From the NCBI GenBank assembly GCA_039602395.1, contig JBCNJP010000017.1, forward strand, positions 8,694,871 through 8,758,870: DNA of 64,000 bases. Reading direction: 5' to 3'. Below, in pieces: positions 36,600-48,213 of this stretch (its first letter is position 1; every line of letters starts with the position of its first letter). Origin of the DNA: Deinandra increscens subsp. villosa (taxonomy: Eukaryota; Streptophyta; Magnoliopsida; Asterales; Asteraceae). The position numbers and the translations under genes are program-made. The notes under the pieces are model-generated. The model was not told where the DNA came from. It worked only from the letters and a program-made list of their open reading frames with translations, and did no database searches.

Positions 36600-37139
36600 G
36601 ATTAATACTATATATTTTGTTTTTCAAAGTTTGTCTACAACACTTTGGTATTTTGACGTTTTCTACTCTTAAATTTTTACAATTTGTTTGTTCTTTTCTT
36701 TTTAATGAAATAGTAAACTTTTGTTTTTCATAGTTTGGCCACATATGTTTCATACTCTTACGTTTTGTACCGTTTAACTTTTAAAGGTTTTTTTATAATA
36801 AGTTTTGTTGTCTTCTATTTTGGCCACGAAACTTTTAACTTTTCTACTTTCGTTTTTAGTATATTTTTATGGTTTTATACTTTCACTACAAGACTTTTAG
36901 ACTTTTACGTTTTATACCCCTTAACTTTTAAACTTCTTTTTTGTTTTAAGTTTTTTTTGTCTTCTACTTTTGCCACGAAACTTTTAACTTTTCTACTTCC
37001 GCTTTTAGTATACTTCTATAGTTTTATACTTTCACCATGAGACATTTAAACTTTTATGTTTTATACCACTTAACTTTTTTACTATCGTTCAGTATACAAA
37101 TTCAACCCCATAGTAACGCACGGATGAGTAAACATCTCG
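36600..37139 (+). mobile_element. Helitron-like element with T-rich minisatellite, copy 1
   Basis: Tandem T-rich units (TTTGGCCACGAAACTTTTAA, TTTTACGTTTTATACC) precede a terminus reading GTAACGCACGGATGAG and ending CATCTCG followed by T. The same arrangement occurs at 43640-45032. CTCG in place of CTAG and the GTAACGYRCGG block before it recall Helitron 3' ends. The 5' end is not found and there is no Rep/Hel coding. Confidence 0.5.
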
Positions 37140-37884
37140 TTATATGATAAATAAAAGATGTAAGTTTAAAACTAGAGATTAGTGACGAGTCCATCCATTC
37201 TAATAAGTTACATGATCTTATAAACATATTAAAATTTAGACAAATTAGGTTGTAATAATTCAAGTAATAATGAATCATTGACCTAATAATAATCAATACA
37301 TAATTTGACTTGTAGTAGTTTCAACTTCATTATTTTCTTGGCAAGAAAAATCTCACTTAAAGAAAAGAAAAAAAAATAACTAGTCAAATGTTTTAGATAT
37401 TTCTAATGATTTAACATTGATATGATTATAAAGAGAAAGTGATGCTTGATAGCTAGTAATACATGGAAAACAAATAGAGTTATCTTTTTTTTGTTAGATT
37501 GGGATTATTCTTTACAAGAAAACTAAAACTTAAACTTGAGACTTATAAAACATCCCAATTATTAGTACGGGTTACTATTGGAATAGTAAGTTTGAATTAT
37601 TAAAACAATCTCCCTTAAAAACACATCATAAAAGAAGTACAACCAATTGGTTTGGTTACTAACTATAAATGCAATAACATCTTCATTTATTTTTGCCGAA
37701 TTATTATGTTTTGTAGGTGACACCACATGACATAAAATGTGCAACCAATTGATTCCTAACTATAATACCTTTTAAATTGCTTATATTCATTTTTTCATTT
37801 TATTGTACAAATTTATTGGAGACACGTGGCCAAAAATATCGTGTAAAATAAATACCTGAGTACTAGATAATTGATATCAATGTC
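37140..37884. other. AT-rich intergenic DNA, nothing recognised
   Basis: No coding sequence or clear repeat is seen before the Harbinger-type MITE at 37888. Confidence 0.5.
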
Positions 37885-37887
37885 TAA

Positions 37888-38122
37888 GGGGAGGCGGTAT
37901 GGTTGCCGGATGGCTTCTAGGAACCATGGGTATAAGCCAATCAAATGTTGACATCTCAAAGTGGGTGTGAAGCCATGCGGCTCTCGGCGATTTCTAGAAA
38001 CCATGTGAAACCGGGTGAGAAAGAAAAAGGGAGAAGCCATGCTCTCAGGGTATGGTTACCATGAGGAGCCATGCGGTTCCCTTGGAGCCAGCCTCCGGAG
38101 CCGCCCTTCATACCGCCTCCCC
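37888..38122. mobile_element. PIF/Harbinger MITE, 235 bp, TAA TSD
   Basis: Termini GGGGAGGCGGTATGG and CATACCGCCTCCCC are inverted repeats, with TAA at 37885-37887 and 38123-38125. The interior is G/C-richer than its surroundings, with repeated GAGCCATGCGG-like words. There is no transposase. Confidence 0.9.
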
Positions 38123-38572
38123 TAATAGTATCAAGATGCGTAAGGAAAAAATAGAGTGAATTATACGTTTACTAGTTGTAAGTTTTGTTATTTACTTTTA
38201 ATAATTTTTTATATTATATTATATAAAGTTTCACTTATTGTTCTTTGACCTTATAAACCTTACACCGACTGTCATTTATATTGTACAAAAGTTAAATTGA
38301 GTGTCCTTTACAATGGTGAACCTAAGATTTTTTTATGTGGGGTTTGAAAATTTTCGGGGTCGGTCGTTCACCCCTATATATAATTTTTTTTAGACCAGTT
38401 CAATTTGAGTTTGGTCGGTTCATGTTACATGATAAATAAAATCTAACATAATCCAAATCTACAAAGTTCAAAACTAAAAAAAACTGTTGAAGAAATCAAT
38501 CCAATAAATTCTCGAATCTAAATTCACAAAATAAGTCACGATTCTTAAATCTCAAACTCATATATATACATA

Positions 38573-39221
38573 GTGAAAAGTTCATTGTAGACACCTCCAT
38601 AAGTGTAGACAGGTAGACACCCTATTTTATATGTGAAATTACTCTATTTCGCATGTGAAATTCAATAAAAAAACTTTTTTTTAGATTATATGTAAATAAA
38701 TAAATAAAATCTAAGATAAACAATGAGAAGTGTGAAAAATTTAATTCATGAATTATACAGATTACGCACACTCATTCTGATCCTTTCGTTTTTACTCTTT
38801 TTTTTCCAAAATCAAGCTATGTGCATAATAGATTTCATTACGTAATCATTCATTAATTAAATATTTCACAATTATCATTGTTTATCTTAGATTTTATTTA
38901 TTTATTTACATAAAATCTATAAAAAAAATTTTTTTATTGAATTTCACATGCGAAATAGAGCAATTTCACATGTGAAATAGGGTGTCTAACTGTCTACACT
39001 TATGAAGGTGTCTACAATGAACCTCACCCTAAGGTGAGGTTCATTGTAGACACTTTCACATGTGAAAATACTGTCTTTCACATGTGAAATTTTCTGAACA
39101 ATAAGAAAAATAAAAAAAAGGAAAAAGAAAATTAATTACAACCATTATATCAAGAGATCTAATGGTGAAAAAATGTGTCTACCTGTCTACACTTATAAGG
39201 GTGTCTACAATAAACTTTTCA
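38573..39221. mobile_element. Two back-to-back GTGAAAAGTTC foldback elements
   Basis: Element a (38573-39029) begins GTGAAAAGTTCATTGTAGAC and ends CAATGAACCTCACCC. Element b (39033-39221) begins GGTGAGGTTCATTGTAGAC and ends CTACAATAAACTTTTCA. They are separated by only TAA. Element a contains its own inner inverted repeat (TTTATGTAAATAAATAAA against its complement) around a core near 38800. Both carry TTTCACATGTGAAA palindromes like the 31772 copy. Confidence 0.8.
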
Positions 39222-39277
39222 ATTGTATAAAGAACAAATTCCGTGCGAAGGGGGGTAAATTTGTCCGCGCGCGTTTG

Positions 39278-39412
39278 ATGATAATCACGCAAGTTATATT
39301 GGTAATCACGCAAGCTATATTCAATAATCACGCAAGCTATATTTCATAATCACGCAAGTTATATTTCATAATCACGCAAATTATATTTCATAATCATGCA
39401 AGTTATACGAGA
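39278..39412 (+). repeat. 22-bp minisatellite, six copies
   Basis: ATAATCACGCAAGTTATATT and close variants repeat six times with 1-2 differences each. The flanking sequence after 39460 (ATGCTCGATTTCACGGTG through GAACTTGAAAAAAAGTCAA) recurs diverged at 56830-56925, so both belong to one dispersed repeat. Confidence 0.85.
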
Positions 39413-39770
39413 GCATATAAATGAACTTTAAAAAAAAATTTTCCCTTTAAAAAAAGTATAGCAGTACTATACTCGAATTAAAGAGAATAAAATGCTCGAT
39501 TTCACGGTGAAATTTTTTTTAAAAAATAATGTCGTATAAAAAAGTTATGAACGTTTAAAAAAACTGGGGGAACTTGAAAAAAAGTCAACAATTATAGGCT
39601 CTACCAGTTCTACCCCTCCAGATTCTTCTCACGCTTATTTCCTTCTTCTTCTTATCTGGATTAAATATATTAGATCTAAACCATTATCTTCCAAAATCAA
39701 TGGCTCAAATTACTTCCTACACTTCACACACAAATGTTCCTTTGTATTTGAACTTTCACACACACACATA

Positions 39771-39822
<52 letters not shown>

Positions 39823-40545
39823 ATTTAAAATCATATAAACAAACAAATAACTAACTTACAAATATTAATGAGTCGGGTCAAGTAGATCAAATCTATGTAG
39901 GTTGTACCAATCACTAGAGAGCACCTTTGCGGGATCTTAAGTACCCAACTTCCCTTGTGTACTTAAAATCGTTTTTGTTTTTCCTAACATGCAACAACAA
40001 GGGTTGGTCTACCTTATTTAGTGGCCTAAAGCGGATTTTAAAACTGATTTTTTTTTAACAAAAGTAAACCTTTTCTTTCTTACAGTTCTAATGATATTAA
40101 TTATTATTAGAATAAAGATTTGAACATGAATTTATTATAAACCATAACCCTTAGAGCACCTTAGATGAAGGTGCCATTTGAACTACGATCACTTATGTGG
40201 CCGTTTGGATTACAATCATGTCGTTAGAGAAGACACAAACGCTTTGTCCATTTGAGGTGCATCCCGAATTTTGGATGAGATCACAGATGAATCAACCCTC
40301 ACACAATCAAATAGATATATGTATGTGTGTGTATATATTTTTATATTTTTAAGTTATTATTATTTTTGAGTGTTTGAACAAGGATGTATTATTTGAGTAA
40401 AGAGTAATTTTGAAAGATTAATGAAAATCTATGTGACAAACAAGAGGACAATTAAAGGTTTATAATAATGATGGACAAAGTGTTGGGATGGTTTTAAAAA
40501 GAATCTAGGGTCCTAAACTTTAAGGTACTTTTTAAAGAGTTGTCT
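39413..40545. other. Intergenic DNA with TA microsatellite
   Basis: A (TA)n tract with an interruption lies at about 39772-39822, and a dispersed-repeat segment at 39460-39600. Nothing else is recognised. Confidence 0.5.
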
Positions 40546-40548
40546 TAT

Positions 40549-40800
40549 AACTTTTTTTTTTAACAACAAAGTCCCGGAAATCTGGGATCACCAATACAAA
40601 TAGATCACTCTTCTCCCTAAATAACAAAGCCTGGAGACCCGACCTATCCACCATCAGAAGGAAACCCACACTGAGAAAACCTCCTGACTCAATCCGAAGC
40701 AAATTACCACATGAAAAACTCGAACACACGACCTCTCATATAAAAAATCATGAAGATACTACTAGAACAAAGTACTCCAGACGACTCAACCATGATCTCC
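40549..40800 (-). mobile_element. LINE 3'-end fragment
   Basis: A T-run at about 40551-40560 followed by AACAACAAAGTCCCGG and a compact non-AT-rich segment mirrors the poly-A end of the LINE at 4038. A 65-codon minus frame here has no catalytic motif. Confidence 0.45.
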
Positions 40801-41442
40801 CATAAAAAAAAAAAAGTTTTAAGTGTGTCTCATACATACCACCACCCTGGTCTCTTGTGTAGTGTTGTGAACATCATATGTCATACATCTTGCACTGTAT
40901 TGGACCACTTCCTTTGATATACTGCATCTCAATATCATTATCACATAATAACTCCAACCTGCCATTCAATTACTTTTTTTTTTTTTAAATATAGCATCAT
41001 TATATAATTTATATTTTGATATTTATAGGAAATGGATCATTGAAAAATTCTTTAATTTGTAGAAAACTTGGAAAATCACTCTCCATCAATCACATTTCAT
41101 TTAATTTTTTTATTTTTCGTTTAATGAAAGGGTATAAAGGTATTTTAAGCAATTATATTTTAGTAAAGTATTTTCAATAATTAATTCCATTTAACTAATT
41201 TGAATACTTGTGGTGATTTTTCATATATTACGTATGAAAATTCATGAATCCTGAAAAACCCTAATCCCACGATCTTTTTTTTTTCACGTCCATTCATCCC
41301 AATTATCCTTCTTCTTCATCAGGTTCTCACACAATCACCATCTCCGTTGTCATGCAAGATCAAATTCAAGAAGGAAAAAAATCAAGACCGCGAAAGTATG
41401 AATTGTCACGTATTGAATGCGAATGAAGATAATCATGATCCG

Positions 41443-42603
41443 CAGGGGCGAAGCTTGACCAAAAAATCCGTACGGGCCGAAAGTTAAGGGTCGAAAAAAA
41501 TTTAAGTTATCGACTTATCATTAGGTTTTAACAATTGGGTTATATGTTCAGATCGGGTATTCGGGTCGGATATTCAATTCGGGTTGGGTCAGACGACAAA
41601 AACAAAATATCTAATTGTTTCCGAGTTTTCACGAGACTTTTATACAGATCTGAAATAGTTGATATACCACTAAGCCTTAGATCTCAAGTTCAACAATCAA
41701 TGTAACAATCTTATTCACCAATCCAAAATCAAGTTTAACATTCAAGTTCAACAATCAATATAAACATAATTTATGCACAATCTTATTCACCAATCAATTT
41801 AACAAAATCAAGTCTAACATTCAAGTTCAACAATCAATTTAACAATCAATTTAATAAGAGAAACATTTTCCCCCAAATTTAACTCAAACCCCTAATTTTG
41901 ATTATCTAGCATCCATTTAACAATTACAAAACATTCAACAAAAAGTCTTGGAGTAACAATCAATATATTGAACAAATATAACTATGAAATTTGATATAAT
42001 ACCTAATTGAAGACTTGGATTGTAGTCTTATAGTTGTAGATATATAGTAGGAGACAAGACAAGAGACAAAGAGTAGGGGCGGATTGGAGACTGGAGAGCT
42101 TGAGACTTGACTCTTGAAAGCCGCAGCCCGCAGCAATGCTGCAGCAGCAGGTCCGGCACAGGTCGGCGGCGCCGCCGCCGGGAATGGTGAGGGGTGGCGT
42201 CGGGATTCCGGGAAGTAGAGATGGCGAGGTTGAGAGGAAGCGAGAGATTTAGAGGTAGAGAGGTAACAGAGTTGCGAACTGAGAAAAAGGGTTTGGGGGA
42301 CGTGAGTTTTAAGTTTTTAGGGTTAAAAAAAACAAAAAAAAAAAACAAAAAAAAAGGAAACTGCACAAAAAAAAAACGTTAGCCACCAGATTCGAACTTA
42401 GGTCTCTATGTTTAACAATCCAAGCATAAACCAGTTGAGCTATGAAGATTTTGTTACCTTTATTAACTCCTCATGAATATATAGACTGGGCCAGACTAAA
42501 GATATAAAAAAAATTCGAACCGAACTAGTATAAATTCCTACTTCTAAGCGAAAAAACTGGACGGGCCGGGGCCCGGTCTGGCCCCCATTAAAATTCGCCC
42601 CTG
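41443..42603. mobile_element. Non-autonomous hAT element, 1161 bp, perfect TIR and 8-bp TSD
   Basis: The element begins CAGGGGCGAAGCTTG and ends AAAATTCGCCCCTG (10-bp perfect terminal inverted repeat CAGGGGCGAA/TTCGCCCCTG). ATGATCCG flanks it at 41435-41442 and 42604-42611. These are defining hAT features. The GC-rich stretch at 42110-42240 gives chance frames on both strands, but no transposase domain is seen, so it depends on an autonomous relative. Confidence 0.93.
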
Positions 42604-43286
42604 ATGATCCGATCCGTATGAATTCGAATGAAGATAATCATGATCCGACGCATATCAAATCGTCTCTATCTTTATATCGGTTTGAACTTTCACGTATTAT
42701 TCTTGTACATTATAAATTTTCGTTATCTTAAACTAATTTTATGTTGTCTAGTATATATTTAATATACGTGACAGTGATTTTATCAGGTTATAGTATTTGA
42801 GTAAATGAGCTAAATATAAATATATGAAGGAACCATAAAAATATGTTACACTGATGTAATACCGTAGCAATGTCAGGTTATAGTTTCAGAGTAAATTGCA
42901 TTGTTACACTGATGTAGTACTGTATTTTTCTCAGACTATAGTTCCTTAGTAAATTTAATTGTTACACTGATGTAATACTGTATTGTTGTCAGGTTATAAT
43001 TTCTGAGTAAATTTCATTGTTAAACTGATGTAATACTGTATCATTACGAAGTTATGAATTGATTACACAAATGTAAATGGGTTTTGTTAGTTTGTAGAAT
43101 GTTTAATTTGATTACACATATATAAAACTATTGTTACACATATGTAACCTTTAATTTTTGCTTAAAACATATAATGAAATTATTATTACACCTATGTAAC
43201 ATAACACTGATGGTTTACGTTCCGATTTTATTTTATTTTTTTTGTAAATTAAGTTTCAATTTTTTTGTAAAAGCTAGTCTTTGATC

Positions 43287-43287
43287 G

Positions 43288-43318
<31 letters not shown>

Positions 43319-43384
43319 TAGAGGAAGAGAGATAGAGGGAGAGAGAGAGAGAGGGAGAGAGAGAGAGGGAGAGAGAGAGAGAGG
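43287..43384 (+). repeat. (GA)n microsatellite
   Basis: About 98 bp of GA repeats with a few GGGA and GATA interruptions, inside the 41028-43612 element. Confidence 0.95.
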
Positions 43385-43639
43385 GTTTTTTTAAAAATTA
43401 AATTTGAGGTTTCCTTTTTTTTTTCTCATTAATGTGTTTGACCAATTTCTCAAAGACTATTTTGCCCCTCATTAATCCGAAAATGTTACACATATTTATA
43501 ATCAAGCCCCTACCTAATCTAAACCATTAATTTTTTAATCAAGGGCTAAAAAGTGGTTTTTCAAGTTTTCTAAAAAAAATTGTTTTTTATGGAACCCTAC
43601 CCTATATTTATAAATATAACAAAATAGACTGGAAAAAAA

Positions 43640-44839
43640 TAGTGAAGTTCTGTGGTTTTTGACTTTAGTCATAAAAATTTTACATCTTTACGTTTTATAC
43701 CCTCACGTTTTAAACTTTGTTTTTTAGTTTTCTTGGTCATAAAACTTTCACACATTTACGTTTTACACCCTTAAGTTTCAACTTTGTTTTTTTATTTTCT
43801 ATTTTAGTCACTAATGTTTTATATATTTACATTAATATTTTACCCCTAAAGTTTTCTACTTTATTATTTTATTAACTTTTATGGTTTCTACTTTGACCAC
43901 GAAACTTTTACACTTTCATGTTTTATACTCCTCAAGTTTTCAAAAAAAAAAATCTATTTTGGTTTGTTTTTTTTTGGTTTTAAGTTTTGTGGTCTTCTAC
44001 TTTGGCCATAGAACTTTTGCAATTTTACGTTTTAAGACAAGTGAGGTTTTATAGTTTCATACTTTTGCCACATATGTTTCACACTTTTACATTTCTACAC
44101 TTTAACTTTTGAACTTTGTTTTTTTTTTTTTTTTAAGTTTTGTGGTCTTCTACTTAGATTATGAAACTTTCACAATTTTATGTTCTATGCCCCTTAAGTT
44201 TTCAATTTTTTGTTTTTTTCCCTACTTTGGCCACCGAAGTTTTATATATTTATGTTTTTTACCATTCAAGTTTTCTATTACATTTTAATATCGTAAGACA
44301 TAGTACCTTTTAGAGATTCATACTTTGGCCACTTAGATACTTTTACATTTTTTACCCTTTAACTTCTAAACTTTGTTTTTTGTTTTTTTAAAGTTTTGTG
44401 GTCTTCCACTTTAGTCACGAAACTTCTATAATTTTACGTTTTAAGACAAGTGAGGCTTTATAGTTTCATACTTTGGCCACATATGTTTCATATTTTGTAT
44501 TTTCTACCCTTTTGACTCTTGAACTTTTTTTTTTCTTTCAAGTTTTATCATATTCTACTTTAGCCATGAAACTTTCACAATTTTACATTCTATACCCCTT
44601 AAGTTTTCAACTTTTATTTTTTTGGTTTCCTACTTTGGCCACCAAAGTTTTATACATTTACGTTTTTTACCCCTCAAGTTTTATACTTTAGTCACCAATG
44701 TTTTAAACAATTACGTTTTTTTACCCATTAAGTTTCCTACTTTGTTTTTTTTGGTGTTTCCTATTTTGGGCCAGTATTTTTCACATTTTTTTTTGCGTAT
44801 GAACTTTCCTACATATATATGGATGTAATCACTAAACTT

Positions 44840-44895
<56 letters not shown>

Positions 44896-45032
44896 ACTAA
44901 ACTTTTATAATAGAATCAACTTTGTTAACTGCATTCTATATACTAGAAATGCACATATATACTATAGTTTAGTCTTGCTATAGCAAATAACAAGGGTGGC
45001 CCGCCGTAACGTGCGGGCGAATCACCAACTCG
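43640..45032 (+). mobile_element. Helitron-like element with T-rich minisatellite, copy 2
   Basis: More than 1 kb of diverged T-rich tandem units (CTACTTTGGCCACGAAACTT, TTTTACGTTTTATACCCC, TTAAGTTTTCAACTTTG) is followed by a (TA)n/(TG)n tract at 44848-44896. The terminal stem CCCGC/GCGGG with loop CGTAACGT (45000-45017) then ends at CTCG before T (45029-45032). The arrangement matches 36600-37139. Frames in the T-rich part are Phe/Leu/Tyr repeats of no coding value. Confidence 0.6.
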
Positions 45033-45077
45033 TTAATGATTATTTTAGAAATATTAACTGTAAAAACAACAACTATT

Positions 45078-45910
45078 TGTTGGAAATTTTGGACTGAAAA
45101 TAATTATTTTTATTATAATTACTTTTTAGTTCGTTTGTGTCTTCTATATGAGAGGAGTACAACGAACTAAACAATGTCCAAAACCGAGCTAAGATGAATG
45201 AGATATCGATGCTCAGAGTTATGTTCTGGTTTAAGCTTAAATAGTGGTAGTTGAGATTATCCACATTGGAGAACACATAAACCTTAAAGTGGTTTATAAG
45301 GAAGTGTCTCTTGGGAATTGTATTCCCATATAACCAGACACAACCAGTGGATAAGCACTCCTAACTCGCACTCATACACGCACATGCGCATGGTGTGGGC
45401 GTTGGACGATTGTGGCATTTTGATGGCGCACTTTGCACTAGTTGTTCCTCCGGACTGGTTCTTACCGAGCAACTTGACCCTTGTCATTCCTGAACAGTTA
45501 CAGTTTGACTAATTAGTTTCGAATGAGTTACTCGGGCGTTAACTCCATTGACTAGGAGTAACTGATCAATTTCGAAGGACTTAACTGAGGCGTTAAATCC
45601 ATTGACTAACGAGCTACGAATTGCTCATCCATCCCTATAAATAGAGGGATTCGAGTCTGGGTTACACACACCAAAAAACTGACTTATGTAGCAGAAGAAT
45701 TGCCAGTATTCTCAGACGGGTTCACCCTCAGCCACCCTATTTTTACATTCTGTTTAATTTTCTGTTCTTTATTCTGTTACTATTTGCAATTTCTTTAAAT
45801 TATGTTTGCATTTCTTTCAATCGTAATATGTTCAATGTAAACTTTTGTTTCTGATTATGTAATTCGTACTATTTTAATAATATCTAATTTTCAGTGACGG
45901 TGTTCCTACA
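45078..45910 (+). mobile_element. Ty1/copia 5' LTR, 833 bp
   Basis: It runs from TGTTGGAAATTTTGG to GACGGTGTTCCTACA; TGTTGGAA and TTCCTACA form the near-perfect short inverted ends of a copia LTR. TATA-like CTATAAATAGAGG at 45633 fits the U3/R boundary. The gag remnant follows downstream on the same strand. The primer-binding site is not clear; GGTACTCGGCA at 46020 is a weak relative of the methionine-tRNA site. The 3' LTR is missing. Confidence 0.75.
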
Positions 45911-46169
45911 ATCTTAAAACAGACTTTTGCTTGTACACTGTTCAAAAAAAAAATCGGATTACAAATCAGATTACATATGTTTGGTTTTAAAACTATTTTG
46001 GTTTTTTGTCAGAACTATTGGTACTCGGCATTTATGTAAAGTTGGGCATAATATTTATTTTTTCGGAACATTTTGAATGGATAATTCTTTACGTGCAAGC
46101 TTTTGTGTAAAGCTTGGTTATTGATTTTTAGTAAACCAACATTTCTGATTTTGATTTGTGTTATCATCT

Positions 46170-47770
46170 CAGAAATGTTTATCACAGTGATGAGTTCATC
46201 CTCAATGATGGGACCTCTTGTCTCCACTACTATAGGACCATTAGTTGGTTCCCAAGTGGCTCAAACTGTGGCCAACCATGTTGAAAGACCAAAAAGTTTT
46301 CTGGTCTGAACTTCAAAAGATGGCAGCAGAAGATGTTGGTTTACCTGACCACCCTGAATATTGCGAGATTCTTGAGTGAGTCACCCCCTGAAGTTGCTGA
46401 AGCAAATTCGGACGCTCAATTTGTAAGTGCCCTTCAGGCTTGGAAGCACTTTGAGTATCTATGTCGTAACTATGTGTTAAACGGTCTTGTTAATGCTATG
46501 TACAATGTGTATTGAAAAATATCAACTGCCAAAGAATTATGGGAGTCGTTGGAACGCAAGTACAAGACAGAAGATGCTAGGACAAAGAAGTTTGTTGTGG
46601 CAAAATTCTTGGATTATAAAATGGTTGAATCCAAAACTTTTATTAACCAAGTTCAAGAATTTCAGGTCATTCTTATTGAAATTTTGTCTGAGGGGATGGT
46701 TCTTGGTGAAACCTTCTAGGTTGCTGCCATGAATGAAAATTTTCCACCAACTTGGGTCGATTTCAAGAATTACATTAAGCATAAGCAAAAGGAAATGGCT
46801 ATGGAGGAGTTTGCGGTCCGTCTTCGAATTGAAGAAGAAAACAGGTTGGCACAAAAAGGAAGCCAAGTGGAGGTTCATGCTAAGGCCAATGTTGTGGAAC
46901 ATGGTTAGACTTTTAGGGGCAACAAAATTCGCAAGCCTAACAAAAAAGGCAAGGCCAAGGCTGTGGACCTCGGTCCAAAGAAAGGTGGTGTGAAAAAGAA
47001 AGTTGGTCCCTCAAAGGGAGATATTACAACTGTGATGAATCTGGTCACCGTGCTAATCAATGCAAGGCTCCTAAGAAGGACAAGGCACATATGATTATGA
47101 TGACATGCATCTTGTGGTTGTGATCACTGAACTTACTGCCATGATAGAGGAGGTCAACATGGTTTCTAACAACCCTAAAGGGTGGTGGGTTGACATCGTT
47201 GCTACCCGCCATGTCTGCCCTGACAAGACTCTCTTTAATAGGTTTAAAAAGATGGTGGGAGATGAAATATTATACATGGGAATTGTTGCTACAACTGATA
47301 TCAAGGGTGAAAGGGGATGTGATCCTGAAGTGGACTTCTAGAAAAGAACTCCCTTTAAGAAATGTGCTTTATTTTCCTGAATTACGCAAGAGTCTTGTGT
47401 CACTATGGTTGCTTAATAAGTTTGGTTTTCCTTTGTTGTTTGAGAGTGACAATTTGTTTTGTCTAAACATGGTATGTTTGTTGTCAAATGCTATGCCCAA
47501 AATGCTATGTTTAAACTCAATGTAATGGCTGTGATAACAAAAAACATGAAGAAGAATGTTTCTACTTCTACTTATTTGATTGAATCTTCTAATGTTTGGC
47601 ATGGTCGTCATGGTCATGTTAATTTTAATTCAATGCATCGTTTCATTAAATTAAATCAAATACCTGCTTTTGCCATTGAGCCAAACTCAGAATGTAAAAC
47701 TTGTGTTAAAGCCAAACAAACAAGATCATCGTTTAAATTAATAGAACGGAAAACTGAAGCTATAGACATG
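46170..47770 (+). pseudogene. Ty1/copia gag-pol remnant (gag, zinc knuckle, GAG-pre-integrase)
   Basis: Several shifted frames carry successive copia domains. Gag: FLSESPPEVAEA, AWKHFEYLCRNYVLNGLVNA and KELWESLERKYKTED-like sequence (46340-46850). CCHC zinc knuckle: YYNCDESGHRANQCK near 47025-47070, with an intact CX2CX4HX4C. Protease-region relic: GWWVDIVATRHVC (47180-47220). GAG-pre-integrase domain: VWHGRHGHVNFNSMHRFI and ECKTCVKAKQTR (47590-47725). Stops or frameshifts separate them, and the element is cut off near 47775, so integrase and reverse transcriptase are lost. Confidence 0.88.
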
Positions 47771-48213
47771 GGTTGTTCCCCAAAGAAACGGGTCGTGCCC
47801 CCAACCCTCCTGCAGAAAAGATAAAGCGGCAGTTGACTTTTGCAGCTAACATGGCATTTCTGATAACACATCCTGTGCCAAGTTTGATAACAGGTCATGC
47901 CCTCTTTGACAACACCCCCTCCCCCCCCCCCCCGGGTGGTGGCAAAGACATATTCCATGCATTGTACTTGCAATATCTAGGGTATATCTGACAGGCATAG
48001 TGTGTGCCCCACAGACATGGGTCGTTGTCACACTCCCAAAATTCGCCTACGGAGTATCACCGCAGGGACATGTGACAAATCATGATCCAATTCATCAGAC
48101 AAACAGAATGACTCTACATGATTTTAAATTAATTGAAAACACGGAATTTAATGTTCAAAGTTTGCGAAAGCGTAAACATGTTTAGCGAAAGCACATAGTT
48201 TCAAAACAAGTTT
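47771..48213. other. Junction segment between copia and gypsy remnants
   Basis: A near-direct repeat, ACATGGGTTGTT (47766) and ACATGGGTCGTT (48015), flanks about 240 bp that includes a run of 14 C (47922-47935). From 48029, TGTCACACTCCCAAAATTCG looks like the start of a further LTR, cut at 48213 by the next one. Confidence 0.4.

Larger units (their letters stand above)
41028..43612. mobile_element. Large TIR element with TTACACTGATGTAA repeats, interrupted by a hAT element
   Basis: Left end AGGAAATGGATCATTG, then TAGAAAACTTGGAAAATCAC; right end GTGGTTTTTCAAGTTTTCTA, then TATGGAACCCTACCC: an imperfect inverted repeat related to the ends of the 3825-5826 element. The right half carries tandem units with TTACACTGATGTAATACTGTA (42850-43040) and GTTACACATATGTAAC-like dyads, and a (GA)n tract. 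The hAT element at 41443-42603 is nested inside. The plus strand near 41260-41400 looks gene-like but no domain is recognised; captured host sequence is possible. Confidence 0.6.

Noticed and set aside
36735..37040. Phe/Leu/Tyr-rich frames (also 44473-44828) as membrane proteins
   Set aside because: Hydrophobicity comes from T-rich minisatellite units; the frames shift between units.
39278..39412. CRISPR-like repeat array (six ~22-bp units)
   Set aside because: There are no unique spacers of constant length; the units are contiguous, and this is a plant nuclear minisatellite.
42028..42382. 112-codon minus frame with an Arg-rich segment, as a possible gene
   Set aside because: It lies wholly inside the hAT element at 41443-42603, has no domain, and reflects a GC-rich and poly-A patch.
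47773..48185. Short frames around the C14 run as a small gene
   Set aside because: The region is a junction between copia and LTR remnants, and the frames depend on the homopolymer length.
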